Assembly (NCBI RefSeq): GCF_000198775.1
Contig: NC_014718.1
Coordinates: forward strand, 288,065 to 352,064
DNA from: Mycetohabitans rhizoxinica HKI 454
GTDB lineage: Bacteria; Pseudomonadota; Gammaproteobacteria; Burkholderiales; Burkholderiaceae
Reading direction: 5' to 3'
DNA: 64,000 nucleotides
Numbering within the stretch: the stretch's first letter is position 1; every line of letters starts with the position of its first letter. Position numbers and translations under genes: made by a program. This document shows positions 50,129 to 59,805 of this stretch, piece after piece. The notes under the pieces were generated by a model that was not told the origin of the DNA, did no database searches, and saw only the letters and a program-made list of their open reading frames with translations.

Positions 50129-51512
50129 TTCAGCCGCAGGTTAATGTGACCGGCTTCTGAACCAAGGCACACTGTCCTGGAATCGCGCCCGGGCTGGCTC
50201 GGAGAACTGGTTGGCTTCCATAAAGCGGGTGATCTCAACCCTCGCTATATTCCATTGACGATCGTCTAAGTTGCTTATCGCACCCTGCGCTCGAAGCCTG
50301 CTAAGCACATCGCATAAGGCGGCCTCGCTCGCGCCATTCAGTAGACTCAACCCCTGCTGCCAGACCCACTGTACCAGTGCATCGTCTAGTCTGTGAGTAT
50401 ACATGAGTAGGCCGAGTGCGACCTGCGCACGCTGCGCTGGCAGTACGCGCAGTAATGCCGGTACCAGTAACTGGAGTTCGTGTGCGTGGTGCTCGCGCGG
50501 TAACTCTGTCAACCCTTCTGGAAGATAGCTTAGCGCAACGCCCAACTGTTTGTCAGGCAGCGACAGCGCCACATCACGCAGCTGCGTGTACTGTGCAAGC
50601 CGCTCCGCGTGCGGCAAAACCCATATAGCACTGGCTAACATGCCAACCGATGTGCCTTGATGAGAGGGCGGCAGCTGCAACGCGTGTTCGCGTAACACCG
50701 CATACAGCCCAGGGCGGCGGCTGTCGCTTCCACGAAAGCGAATCATTTGCCTACACAATACCGGGATCAGCTCCGCTTGCTCGGACACCCTTAAGGACCC
50801 AAGCCGAGCCACGAGCGCCTGATAACGCTCGACAAACTCAGCTGAGCCAAACAACAATAACTCCAAACTGTCAGCGAGTTCCGTCCAGACATTCCCCTCC
50901 TCGGGCGCACGCCGCTGCGCCATCGCGTAAGCGAAGTCGAATTGCGCTGCGCCGCCGCGTACATGCGCTTGAAGGCTTCGCCGCGCTCGCGATACGGCAA
51001 CGCTTCCAAACGCCGGCGCAACGCCTCAATCGGCTCGACGTGCTGCGCCGGATCGGCGAGCGTGCCGTCCATCTCCTTAAGCAGCTGGTTGACTGACGCG
51101 AGACTGACGGCTTGGTTGGCTCGTTGCCAGTAGCGGTAGACTACGCGCCGACTGTGCATCGCATGATACGTACGACGATCGACTGCTGAAAAATTTCCCA
51201 CGTCTTGAACAGGCACGTAGTCACCGATCTGCTGAATCAGTTCGGGCGGCAGGTCATGATATGTCGTGGGCCGGCTAGCCAACGGGTTCGCCAGCGCACC
51301 GCTTGCTGGTTTCAATGTCGGCGGGGGTGCCGACGCAGCAGCTTGCGGGCACGACTCCAATGCACACATGTAGGCTTGGTAGTCGTTCAAAGCGGCATGC
51401 AAATCAAAGTCCATCGGTAAGCTCGGCAGTCGATAAAAAAACGGCGCAATACGAAGTGAGGCCGCACAGCAGGCTAGCTGAAAACATGAAGCTAAGCACA
51501 GCGATGGACTAT
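50129..51512 (-). repeat. Inverted 1.38-kb repeat, copy B
   Basis: Reverse complement of 46390-47767. Together the copies bound 2.36 kb holding IS debris, an exporter tail and a recombinase-like gene. Confidence 0.85.
50141..51414 (-). pseudogene. F-box-like effector candidate, copy B, frameshifted
   Basis: Same length (1274 bases) and same two-frame structure as copy A: MDFDLHAALNDYQAYMCALE, F-box-like LPPELIQQIGDYVPVQDVGN, then the +1 shift and MAQRRAPEEGNVWTELADSL to VPWFRSRSH. Only a few residues differ (D/G and H/N near the start, S/G and A/V, F/I and F/L near the end). Whether the two frames are joined by recoding is unknown. Confidence 0.65.
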
Positions 51513-51597
51513 GAACGCCATGTTCTTGGCGATAGTGCCATGCCAATATGCGAAAGTTGTTACATCTTCTGTTGGCAGCTCACACTTTTGAAAAAAA

Positions 51598-51933
51598 ATG
51601 AAGACCCTGACGGGCTGGCGCGAAGCGCTGGAAGTGCTGACTCGGCGGGAGCAATTGCAACGCAAGGCGTGTTGCTATCTGGGGCTGAGTCGTCGGGTGG
51701 CAACCTATACGCTTAAGCAACCGCGGAAGGATCGGAGCGCGGCAAGCGACTGATTGCGGCCGCTCAGGAAATGCCGCGTTTGGGCTACCGGCGGATGTCG
51801 GCCTGGCTGGCTCTGGGCGAGTCGCGCGTGCGGCGAATGTGGCAAGCGTTGCAGCTCAACATTGCGCAGAGGTGTCCTCGCCGTCGTCGTTGTGGCAACG
51901 ACATCGGCCTGCCCGGTGCGACACAACCCAATT
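51598..51933 (+). pseudogene. IS3-family transposase OrfB, 5' fragment
   Basis: Reads MKTLTGWREALEVLTRREQL, QRKACCYLGLSRRVATYTLK then QPRKDR. After a frameshift near 51745 it continues KRLIAAAQEMPRLGYRRMSA, WLALGESRVRRMWQALQLNI and RRRRCGNDIGLPGATQPN, the typical N-terminal part of an IS3 OrfB. It is then cut by another transposase scrap. Confidence 0.75.
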
Positions 51934-52080
51934 CGGACCAGATCAGCGCCGCTACCATTGACCGGCTGCTGCGTGACGTACGCGAACAGGCTTTATGATA
52001 CCGCCTTCATGAACGAGACCGTATTCGACTTCTGCAAAACAGCGGGTATCGAGCTGACATGCCCACGTGCGCTTCGCTTA
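51934..52080 (+). pseudogene. Integrase-core transposase scraps
   Basis: SDQISAATIDRLLRDVREQA (as at 35.2 kb) is joined to LYDTAFMNETVFDFCKTAGI then ELT, the second-Asp region of an integrase-type transposase. Two deletions are implied. Confidence 0.55.
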
Positions 52081-52107
52081 CCACGCCAACAAAGACGTTG
52101 CTCCAAC

Positions 52108-52260
52108 GTAGCACGAATCCACTTCCAAATAACTTATACGAAGCTAGACTTCAGCGAATGGGGTGACGCATTCCCTGACAACCGCATCCCCGATGCCGCC
52201 ACCCTCGACCGCCTACTCCACGGCGCCTATCGCATCGTCATTCTTGAAAACCTTCGAAAT
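52108..52260 (+). pseudogene. IstB-like ATPase C-terminal fragment
   Basis: The frame reads LDFSEWGDAFPDNRIPDAAT, LDRLLHGAYRIVI. This is the sensor/arginine-finger part of IstB helper ATPases (F-x-x-W then LDRL-x-H-x-x-x-I). Confidence 0.55.
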
Positions 52261-52312
52261 CGCGTAACGAGGCCATTCCGAGTGGCCTCGTTACGCCGAT
52301 CCGTGACACCAT

Positions 52313-52434
52313 AAAATGTTCGGTGCCTCGAACAACGTCCGGATGGTGATTGCAACGCCGAAGCTAGCATGAATACGGCTAATGAGTCGGATAACCAGCA
52401 GTGAATGCCCTCCTACATCAAAGAAGTTGTCACA
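52313..52434 (-). pseudogene. NRPS carrier-protein (T domain) fragment
   Basis: On the minus strand ICDNFFDVGGHSLLVIRLIS, then RIHASFGVAITIRTLFEAPN is the second half of a peptidyl carrier domain with its phosphopantetheine Ser (GGHS). It is flanked on both sides by IS sequence, so it is an orphan piece of a further NRPS gene. Confidence 0.8.
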
Positions 52435-52689
52435 AATCTGCACCGTTATAAGGGCCACGATAGCGAGGCGATTGTCGAGCAGGCGCGCGCCCACAGCATG
52501 CAAGCCCAGATTCCGCCGCGCAAGTGCCGCAAGATGCCGCGGAACTACGATAAGCATTTGTACCGCCACAGGCATCTGGTTGAAAATGCCTTTCTTCATC
52601 TCAAGCCATGGCGTGGCATTGCCACCCGCTACGCCAAGCGCCTGGACTCATTTGTCGCTGCCGCACAGATTCGGTGCCCTACCCTATAG
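52435..52689 (+). pseudogene. IS5-family transposase (IS427-like), C-terminal fragment
   Basis: Reads IPPRKCRKMPRNYDKHLYRH, RHLVENAFLHLKPWRGIATR, then YAKRLDSFVAAAQI. The N-x-x-F-x-x-LK-x-WR-x-x-ATRY pattern around the catalytic Glu is typical of this group. Confidence 0.75.
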
Positions 52690-53225
52690 CTAAAAAATCT
52701 CGTAACGACACTATCTAGATTAAATTTTAGTTCAATCGTTTTTCTTGCAAGAACGTGCCATTTTAGCGTTTTTTGTTTAATTTTTGTCGTTTTAATTAAA
52801 GAGAAACTGCTTGGACTGCTCGTAATTCATGTCTATAGTTACCCCATTAACAAACTGTGCACGTGAGAGCGGGGCTTCATCCTCGTGCGCGGCGCAGGCC
52901 AGCGAAAAATGGGGTAATTCTTCGGCAGCAGCGACTGCCGTTCCATAAAGGCGATGTTTGGAGTGAACACCGTGACAAAGTACCCTAATGTAGCTCGAAC
53001 CACCTTGCCTCCTCATGCGAGGCGTCCGCTTTTTTTCTATCCTTCTTGCCTTCGTTTTTTTGGACTGTAACGCAAGGTTGCCTTAAGCGCGTCGCGCACC
53101 CAGGCAATGATTTCCATGAGCGTGGACATTGGTAAATTGTCCGCACCTGAGTCGACTATTATATTATCGGACCTTGCTAAGTTAAGGCGGCTTAACAAGG
53201 GAGCGAAAAATCTTTACGGTTTCAA
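52690..53225. other. AT-rich intergenic region with doubtful small frames
   Basis: Low GC. On the minus strand 52792-53016 gives a 74-residue frame (ends NYEQSKQFLFN) and 53047-53200 a frame ending MSTLMEIIAWVRDALKATLR then YSPKKRRQEG that faintly recalls a carrier-protein helix. Neither is supported by a family. It probably contains the promoter of the cassette that follows. Confidence 0.35.
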
Positions 53226-53381
53226 ATGGATCGGCAAATAACAAAACAGCAGATTTTAAAAGACCGTAATGAAGAAAGCTGCAGCTTCATTCCAAAAGGC
53301 CTTGCTCAGATTTACAAGTCGTTGCCATCTAAAATTCAACAATTACTGGACAAAAGGCGCGAAATAAAACCGATATTCTGA
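53226..53381 (+). CDS. Possible 51-residue protein upstream of the KASIII gene
   Basis: MDRQITKQQILKDRNEESCS, FIPKGLAQIYKSLPSKIQQL, ending REIKPIF. Lysine-rich, plausible composition, 47 bases before the KASIII gene; no clear ribosome site and no recognised family. Confidence 0.35.
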   Translation: MDRQITKQQILKDRNEESCSFIPKGLAQIYKSLPSKIQQLLDKRREIKPIF

Positions 53382-53428
53382 TGCAAGAATATATTTTTTA
53401 CCACATCATTAATTGTTAGTGAAATTGT

Positions 53429-54553
53429 ATGCGATCAACAGGAATCCAAGCCCTAGCTGTTCATTTGCCAGATGGAGTACGCACAAATGCCTGGTGGGAC
53501 GGAGAAACCTCGTCACCGCAAAAGGCCAAATCATCAACAATGGCATTGACGTCAAGTGGTTCGTCCAAGCGTCGAAGAATCAACCCATACGATGCGGCCA
53601 TGGAACATTATTTAGAGGATCCCTTTTTCGGCAGCGTCGAGCGCCGAGTCGTGACGAATGGTGAGGGAAGCGTAGAGCTCGGAGTTAAAGCGGCACAGCA
53701 AGTATTGGATGCGGCAGATGTGTCCTCTGATAAGGTGGATTGCTTGATCGCAGTGTCGATGTTCCCAGATCGGGTCGGGTCCGGCGACGCAGGGTATCTG
53801 GCGCAGGCACTGAACACGGGTGGCGGAGCGTTCAACGTAGAAGCGACCTGTGGCGGATCCATGTCAGCATTGTTGACAGCATGCGCCTGGGTGCAGGCGG
53901 GGCTGAAAGAACGCATCCTAGTCGTCACGACGTCCAGGTTATCGCGTGCGATTGAAGCTGACGATGTCACACTGAAGTTGTGCGGGGATGCCTCAGCGGC
54001 GTTCTTGGTCGGTCCAGTCAAAAGCGGGTTTGGTTTATTAGGGGCAGAATCTTTGCACACCGGCAAGACCTGTGGAACTTGGCTGCTTGATGCGATCGAG
54101 GATTCCTCACCCACCACATCCAGTGGGCAAAGGATTCGTTTGCGCGTGGACCCTTCGATTTCTCACGTATTACGTACCACGGCTGAGCCGTATCTCTTGG
54201 ATACAACTGAAGGCGCGCTGGCAAAGGCCGGGCTGGGGATAAAGGATATTGATGTAGTCGTGCTGAACACGCCGACAGCTTGGCATGCAGAGTTTTCCGC
54301 CAATGCGTTGGGCATCGAACTCGACCGGGTCGTCAACACTTTCCCGCAGGTCGCCAATATCGGGCCGGTGCTAATGCCGTTCAATGCCTATACTGCGACA
54401 GCTTGTGGCCGCATCAAAGCCGGGGACAGGGTACTGCTGTATGGGTTCGGCGGCCAAGCCGAGGCTTCAGCAGCCGTATTCCGCTGGCCACACGTCGTGC
54501 TAGCCGCCCCTCCAAAAGACGCCTCGGTTGTCAATCCGGCAAGCCCACAGTGA
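53429..54553 (+). CDS. KASIII-like (FabH-family) condensing or acyltransferase enzyme
   Basis: 374 residues of the ketoacyl-ACP synthase III fold. The nucleophile is Cys141 in NVEATCGGSMSALLTACAW. The catalytic His is probably His286 in LNTPTAWHAEF. The Asn of the triad fits QVANIGPVLMPFNAY. The FabH sequence H-Q-A-N is replaced by W-H-A-E, seen in KASIII relatives that act as acyltransferases in natural-product pathways, such as transfer of pyrrole-carboxyl groups. It is the first gene of a cassette with a carrier protein (29-base gap), an adenylation gene and an acyl-CoA dehydrogenase. Full length. Confidence 0.8.
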   Translation: MRSTGIQALAVHLPDGVRTNAWWDGETSSPQKAKSSTMALTSSGSSKRRRINPYDAAMEHYLEDPFFGSVERRVVTNGEGSVELGVKAAQQVLDAADVSSDKVDCLIAVSMFPDRVGSGDAGYLAQALNTGGGAFNVEATCGGSMSALLTACAWVQAGLKERILVVTTSRLSRAIEADDVTLKLCGDASAAFLVGPVKSGFGLLGAESLHTGKTCGTWLLDAIEDSSPTTSSGQRIRLRVDPSISHVLRTTAEPYLLDTTEGALAKAGLGIKDIDVVVLNTPTAWHAEFSANALGIELDRVVNTFPQVANIGPVLMPFNAYTATACGRIKAGDRVLLYGFGGQAEASAAVFRWPHVVLAAPPKDASVVNPASPQ

Positions 54554-54582
54554 ACGTTCATCATCCATTAAAGGAGAAACCC

Positions 54583-54837
54583 ATGTCGGATGCCTTGACC
54601 AAAATTCGTGCTTTTGTGATCGACACTATCCTGAAAGGAAACGACTCAGATATTTCCGACGATCTAAATCTAAAAGAGTCGGGGCTCCTTTCATCCTTGG
54701 CCACCATGCGCCTGGTTTCGTTTGTGGAGGACGAATTCGACATCCTCGTCGGGGTCAGCGACCCGAGGACGCGTTTCACCACGATTCGTGAGATTGCGTG
54801 CTATGTGGATGAAAAATCATCGGAAATCGAAAAATGA
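54583..54837 (+). CDS. Stand-alone acyl/peptidyl carrier protein
   Basis: 84 residues, four-helix carrier fold, start supported by AAAGGAG. The phosphopantetheine site is Ser38 in GLLSSLATMRLVSFVEDEF, with Ser in place of the usual Asp before it. The segment SLATMRLVSF-x-E is similar to that of carrier proteins charged with proline in pyrrole pathways (PltL/RedO/CloN5 type), which is an inference from motif style. Its stop overlaps the ATG of the adenylation gene (ATGA). Confidence 0.82.
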   Translation: MSDALTKIRAFVIDTILKGNDSDISDDLNLKESGLLSSLATMRLVSFVEDEFDILVGVSDPRTRFTTIREIACYVDEKSSEIEK

Positions 54838-56447
54838 CGACCGACATTGTGCCGCGGGAACGACAGTCCGAGCCATCGGCAGACTTGGCGAAATACTTAG
54901 ACGACACGACAGCGCGACAGCGCGACAGCCGAGTGCTCGTGCGCTCGTCGATTCCGACGGATCCGCGTTGAGCTATGCAGAACTTTCCGCAGCAGCCGAT
55001 AGGATCGCCGTTTTCCTTTATCACAAGGGGGTCGTTGCAGGGGATCGTGTCGGGCTTTTCATGCACAAAAGCGCGCAGACGCTCGCGGCCATCTTCGGCA
55101 TACTCCGGCTAGGCGCGGCCTATGTGCCCACAGATGTAAGCAGTTCAGGCACGCGTGCCGCCACCCTATTTGACGATTGCGATGTTCGGGTCATCTTCAC
55201 CGACCCCGAGTCAGCACGACATTTAACACAACACGCACCCCAGCTTAAACCACGCGTAGTGGTGATGCAGCCACATCACGAGGAAAAGAACGACCCACGT
55301 GAGGACTGGCAGACGCTGGACATGCTGCACGGCGAGAAGCACGACTACCCACGCAGCCCGCCGGATGCGAACCGGCTCGCCTACATCCTTTACACCTCTG
55401 GTTCCTCCGAGGCACCGAAAGGGGTCGCAATCAGCCAGCGCAACGCGGTGAGCTTCGTCGAATGGGCTTCTGCTGCCTTCAATGTGACAGCATAAGACCA
55501 GGTATCCAGCCACGCCCCCTTGCACTTCGACCTGTCGATCTTCGACATCTATGTCTCCATTAAGAACGGCGCATGCATTCACCTGATCGACGCCGACCTT
55601 GCTGCAAGCCCCACGTCATCTCGCCACATTTCTATCCGCCCGGGCGATCACGGTTTGGTATTCGGCACCGGCCATTCTAGGTATGCTGGCCGAGCAGCAC
55701 AAGGCGCGCAGCCCTGCCCCGAACCGGCTACGGCTCGTGCTCTTCGCCGGCGAAGTCTTCCCCATCGCGAAGTTGCGCAGGTTGCTGCAGCTGTGGCCCC
55801 AACCAGCCTACTACAATCTGTACGGCCCCACCGAGACCAACGTGTGCACCGCTTACCGTGTACCCACACCCATACCGGCAGAGCGCGTCGAACCGTTGCC
55901 GATCGGTCATCCCTGCGACCACTGCGACACGATCGTCGTGGATGAGCATCAGCAACCGGTACCTGACGGTGAACCCGGCCTGTTATGCGTCGCAGGACCG
56001 TCTGTCGCGACCGGCTATTGGAATGCTCCCGAGAAAACGGCTCAGCGATTTTTCCAACGCAACGGTCAACGCTGGTACAATACCGGGGACATCGTTCGCG
56101 CCTCGCCCAAAGGCTACCTCTTCCTGGGGCGGCTTGATCGTATGATTAAGCGTCATGGATACCGAATTGAGTTGGATGAAATTGAATCATGCTTGGCAGC
56201 CCACCCTGAACTGACCGCCTGTGCGGTGGTCAGCTCCGGTTCCGACGGGAACACCACCATCACGGCATTTGTCGTGGCCCGCGATGCCCCACTCTGCCCA
56301 ACAGATTTGAGTCGATTCTGCTACAACCGACTCGCACGGTACATGGTGCCCGACCAATTCCGCTACCTTCCTGATCTGCCCCGCACTTCGACGGGCAAGA
56401 CCCACTATCAACTTTTGGAGCGTCAGTGCGATGCCAAACAAGCTTGA
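54834..56447 (+). pseudogene. Stand-alone adenylation enzyme (prolyl-AMP ligase-like), three lesions
   Basis: Start MTTDIVPRERQSEPSADLAK. An 8-base unit CGACAGCG is present one time too many (54907-54930); removing one unit restores the frame TTARQPSARALVDSDGSALS. TAA at 55493 interrupts AFNVTA-DQVSSHAPLHFDL, and an extra T near 55600 breaks DADL-LQAPRHLATFLSARA. Motifs present: YILYTSGSSEAPKGVAISQR, YYNLYGPTETNVCTAYR, YNTGDIV, and GKTHY with the final Lys. Text such as SSHAPLHFDLSIFDIY fits D-alanine- and L-proline-activating stand-alone ligases (PltF/CloN4 type). About 535 residues if repaired. Confidence 0.82.
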
Positions 56448-57576
56448 TGAACGACGAATCGCGCTGCGCGAGCAGGCTGCACGTTTTGCCCGCGACCAGC
56501 TCAGCACAGACATCGCAGCCTCCGACCGTCTCAGCGTTTTCCATCGGGACGGCTGGCACCGATGCGCAGAATTTGGCCTGTTCAGTATGGCCATACCCGA
56601 GGATCGTGGGGGCGCGGGCGCGACCCTGTCTGAGCTGCTCGCGGTCATGGAAGGCCTGGGGTACGGCAGCGAAGACTTAGGACTGCTGTTCTCGCTCAAC
56701 GCTCACCTGTGGACCGTTGCCCTGCCACTGGCCATCCACGGCACACCGACCCAGCGTTCGCGCTTTCTGCCAGGCTTGATGGATGGCTCGTTGATCGGTG
56801 CCAATGCCTCGACGGAAGACGAAGCAGGCTCGGACGTGTTCTCCATGCGCACCCAAGCTATACGAGACGGCGACGGCTATGTCCTTAACGGTTCGAAAAC
56901 CTACATCACCAACGCCCCCATCGCGGATCTGTGCGTCGTCTACGCCACCATTGACCCCACGCTCGGTCCACTTGGCGTCACCGCGTTCCTGGTCGAGACG
57001 ACAAACCCGGGCCTGGACCTGAGCCCGCCTTTGGAAAAGATGGGACTGCGCACCGCCCAGATGGGCCGAATCACGCTCAAGGACTGCCGTGTCCCGGCCG
57101 ATGCGATACTGGGAAGGGAAGGACGAGGCGTCAAGGTCTTTGAAAGTGCCATGGAATACGAACGGGGATGCATTCTTGCCACCACGTTGGGCGCCATGCG
57201 CCGCCACCTTGAAGCCTGCATTACCCATGCGCGTACCCGCCGCCAGTTCGGCCAACCCATTGGAAAGCATCAGGCCGTCTCCCATCGCCTCGCCGACATG
57301 AAAGTCAACCTCGATGCCGCGTGCGAACTCGTCTACCGGGTAGGGCGGCTCAAGGACGCGGGCAAGGATGCCACACTGGAAGCGGCCTGTGCGAAGCTGT
57401 TCGTCTCCGAAGCGTACACGAAGTTTTCGATAGATGCACTGCGAATTTACGGCGCACAAGGCTACTTAGCTCAAACCCCTACTGAAAGAGGACTGCGCGA
57501 CGCCATCGCATCCCTCCTCTATTCGGGAACCTCTGATATTCAGCGCAACATCATCGCCACCGAACTGGGATTATGA
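56431..57576 (+). CDS. Acyl-CoA dehydrogenase-like flavoprotein (prolyl-S-PCP oxidase candidate)
   Basis: 381 residues, full length. Conserved parts: ANASTEDEAGSDVFSMRTQA, NGSKTYITNAPIADLCVVYA, FESAMEYERGCILATTLGAM (with the catalytic Glu at the isovaleryl-CoA-dehydrogenase-type position), RRQFGQPIGKHQAVSHRLAD, then YGAQGYLAQTPTERGLRDAI. In pyrrole biosynthesis this family (PltE/RedW/CloN3) oxidises L-prolyl-S-carrier to pyrrolyl-2-carboxyl-S-carrier. The call rests on the neighbouring carrier and adenylation genes. Its start overlaps the adenylation gene end by 17 bases, suggesting one transcript. Confidence 0.82.
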   Translation: MPNKLDERRIALREQAARFARDQLSTDIAASDRLSVFHRDGWHRCAEFGLFSMAIPEDRGGAGATLSELLAVMEGLGYGSEDLGLLFSLNAHLWTVALPLAIHGTPTQRSRFLPGLMDGSLIGANASTEDEAGSDVFSMRTQAIRDGDGYVLNGSKTYITNAPIADLCVVYATIDPTLGPLGVTAFLVETTNPGLDLSPPLEKMGLRTAQMGRITLKDCRVPADAILGREGRGVKVFESAMEYERGCILATTLGAMRRHLEACITHARTRRQFGQPIGKHQAVSHRLADMKVNLDAACELVYRVGRLKDAGKDATLEAACAKLFVSEAYTKFSIDALRIYGAQGYLAQTPTERGLRDAIASLLYSGTSDIQRNIIATELGL

Positions 57577-57819
57577 GCTGACCTAGCGATGCGCCAGCGC
57601 AGTGGCGCGATCGAATCAAGCACGTGTCGCTGTGTATGCTAAGCGGCCGCGCGGCACGTAGTGCGCGGGTAAGGCAGGCGAACGGCGGATGCCGGCGTTT
57701 TTTTACTGTCGAATGAGGCGTGGTGCAACAAGCAATCCATAGGCAGCGATGCACAGCAGCGTGCGGGCATCGAGAGCAGACGATGGTAAAATAAGCGGCT
57801 CCCCTCATTCACGTTCGGC

Positions 57820-58744
57820 ATGAAACGCTCCTCGACGATGACGCCGCACGATGCGCTCTTCAAGCAGTTCCTCACACATCCGGAAACCGCACGGGACTTT
57901 TTGAGCCTACATTTGCCCACGCAGTGGTTGGCGCAGTGCGACCTGGACACGTTGCGTCTGGAATCGGGCAGCTTTGTGGAAGAGGATCTACGCGCCTACT
58001 ATTCGGACGTGCTGTGGTCGCTGCAGACCCGGCAGGGCGATGGCTATGTCTATGCGCTGATCGAGCATCAAAGTCGGCCGGAGCGTCATATGGCGTCGGC
58101 TAATGCGTTACGCGATAGCCGCCATGCAGCGCCATTTAGAGGCCGGACATGACCAGTTACCGCTGGTCATTCCGATGCTGTTTTATCACGGACAGGTCAG
58201 TCCGTATCCGTACTCGATGCGGTGGCTGGATAGCTTCGAGGTGCCTGAGTTGGCGTCGCAGCTGTATGCGGGAGGCTTTCCATTGGTGGATGTCACGGTG
58301 ATTCCGGATGATGAAATCATCACGCATCGACGCATGGCGATGCTGGAATTGCTGCAAAAGCATATCCGGCAACGCGATTTGGCGACCCTGGTAGAGCAAC
58401 TGGCAAGCCTGTTGCTCGCAGGGTACACTACGCATGAGCAATTGGTGTCGCTGATGCATTATATGCTGCAGTGGGGCGACACGACGGATCCGGAGCGATT
58501 TATCCGAGAATTGGCGATCCGTTCCCCGCAACACGAGGAGGTTTTGATGACGATTGCACAAAAGCTCGAGCAAAAAGGCGAGCAAAAAGGTCTGGAGCGC
58601 GGCCGGATGCTGGGACGTGAAGAAGGCCACAAGGAAGCCGCACTGAAGATCGCACGCACGTTGCTAGAAAACGGTTTGGAGCACGAGACGGTAAAACGTA
58701 TGACGGGCTTGCCCGAAGCCGACATGAAGCAAATCTGCCACTAA
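57820..58744 (+). pseudogene. Rpn-family recombination-promoting nuclease, frameshifted
   Basis: The first frame reads [60 protein letters not shown] then [14 protein letters not shown] (PD-(D/E)xK nuclease site D-x-n-E-H-Q-S). Near 58096 a T appears missing; the second frame goes on [29 protein letters not shown] and ends MKQICH. It carries a Glu/Gly-rich coiled segment (LEQKGEQKGLERGRMLGREE). Joined about 308 residues, full length for Rpn proteins. Confidence 0.83.
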
Positions 58745-59040
58745 TCATCAGGGCAATTTAGGGCTGGGACCCCTACTTCACGTGCAGACCACGCCAAGCG
58801 CGTGCTGCGCCCGGCATGCCGTGGCATGCACCATTGCAGCGCTTGCCCAGAGGCAGCGCGTGAAGGCGACCGCACACGGGTGAACGACTAAACTGAGCAT
58901 AGCCCCCACGCGGAAATGAGAACGACGCGCGCGGCTGCCATAATTTGCAGCGTCTCCAAGCGTTTTTGTCGCGTGCTATTTAGCTACGCGTACCTCGCTC
59001 AGGCCGTCTCGTGTCACGTTCACTGTTCCAACACTCAAAT
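58745..59040. other. No supported gene
   Basis: Between the Rpn pseudogene and the second recombinase remnant. The palindrome of 39.8 kb is not repeated here in recognisable form. Confidence 0.4.
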
Positions 59041-59805
59041 TATGTCCCTCGCCCCGTTTACCTCCGTGCAACCGGTCAAGGCGTTTGCGTTGCTCCAGCA
59101 TCTGGACGGGCGCAACGGCACCCATCGCGGCACGCGCGAGAGCGCAAGCGACTCATGCTCTGGGCCGTCGTGCAACTGGGTAAACCGCTGTCGTCGCTCA
59201 CGCCCGAGGATCTACAGCGGTTCAACGCGCTCCTGGCCGACCCGCAGCCCGCGAGCCGCTGGGTGCCGGCCACCGGGAGCAAGTACTCTAGCGGCGATGC
59301 CCGCACTCTTTAACGGGCCGTTGTCCGCGGCCAGCCAGCGGCAAGCACGGGTCATTCTGAACGGCCTGTTCACCTGGCTGGTGGACGCCGGCTACCTGCG
59401 CGGCAACCCGATGGCGCTGCTGTGTCAACGCGGCCGACGGCCAGCGGCTCGCATCACGCGCGACCTATCACTCTCGCTGTGGGACAAAGTCAAACGCTTC
59501 GTCGAGCAACTGCCCCAGCAGAAAGCGGCGCAGCAAGCATACTATGCGCACTGCCGCTAGCTGACAACGCTTCTCTACTTGCAAGGCCTGGCATCTCCGA
59601 GGTCGCCAGCACAACAATGGACGACTTCTCGCGACGTCTGAGCGCGCAGGGGCACAATCAATGGTGGCTCGAGATCGTCGGCAAGGGAAAACGCGCGCGG
59701 ATCGTGCCGGCATCGCCAGAGTTGATCGCTGAGCTGGCTCGCTATCGTCAAACGTGAGGTCTGCCCCCGCTGCCCGGCCGGACCGGAACAACGCTGCCCC
59801 GCCCT
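59041..59805 (+). pseudogene. Second copy of the tyrosine recombinase, heavily degraded
   Basis: Starts MSLAPFTSVQPVKAFALLQH. About 30 codons after THRGTRE are deleted; the next frame has LMLWAVVQLGKPLSSLTPED, then further shifts give NGPLSAASQRQARVILNGLF, CQRGRRPAARITRDLSLSLW, a TAG after YYAHCR, LTTLLYLQGL, DFSRRLSAQGHNQWWLEIVG and a TGA after RYRQT. The catalytic C-terminal boxes are missing. About 75-80% similar in protein to the copy at 38.5-39.75 kb. Confidence 0.8.

Noticed and set aside
53047..53200. Possible carrier-protein remnant on the minus strand
   Set aside because: The helix MSTLMEIIAWVRDAL recalls a carrier domain, but the phosphopantetheine serine is not at the expected place and there is no start codon for a full domain.
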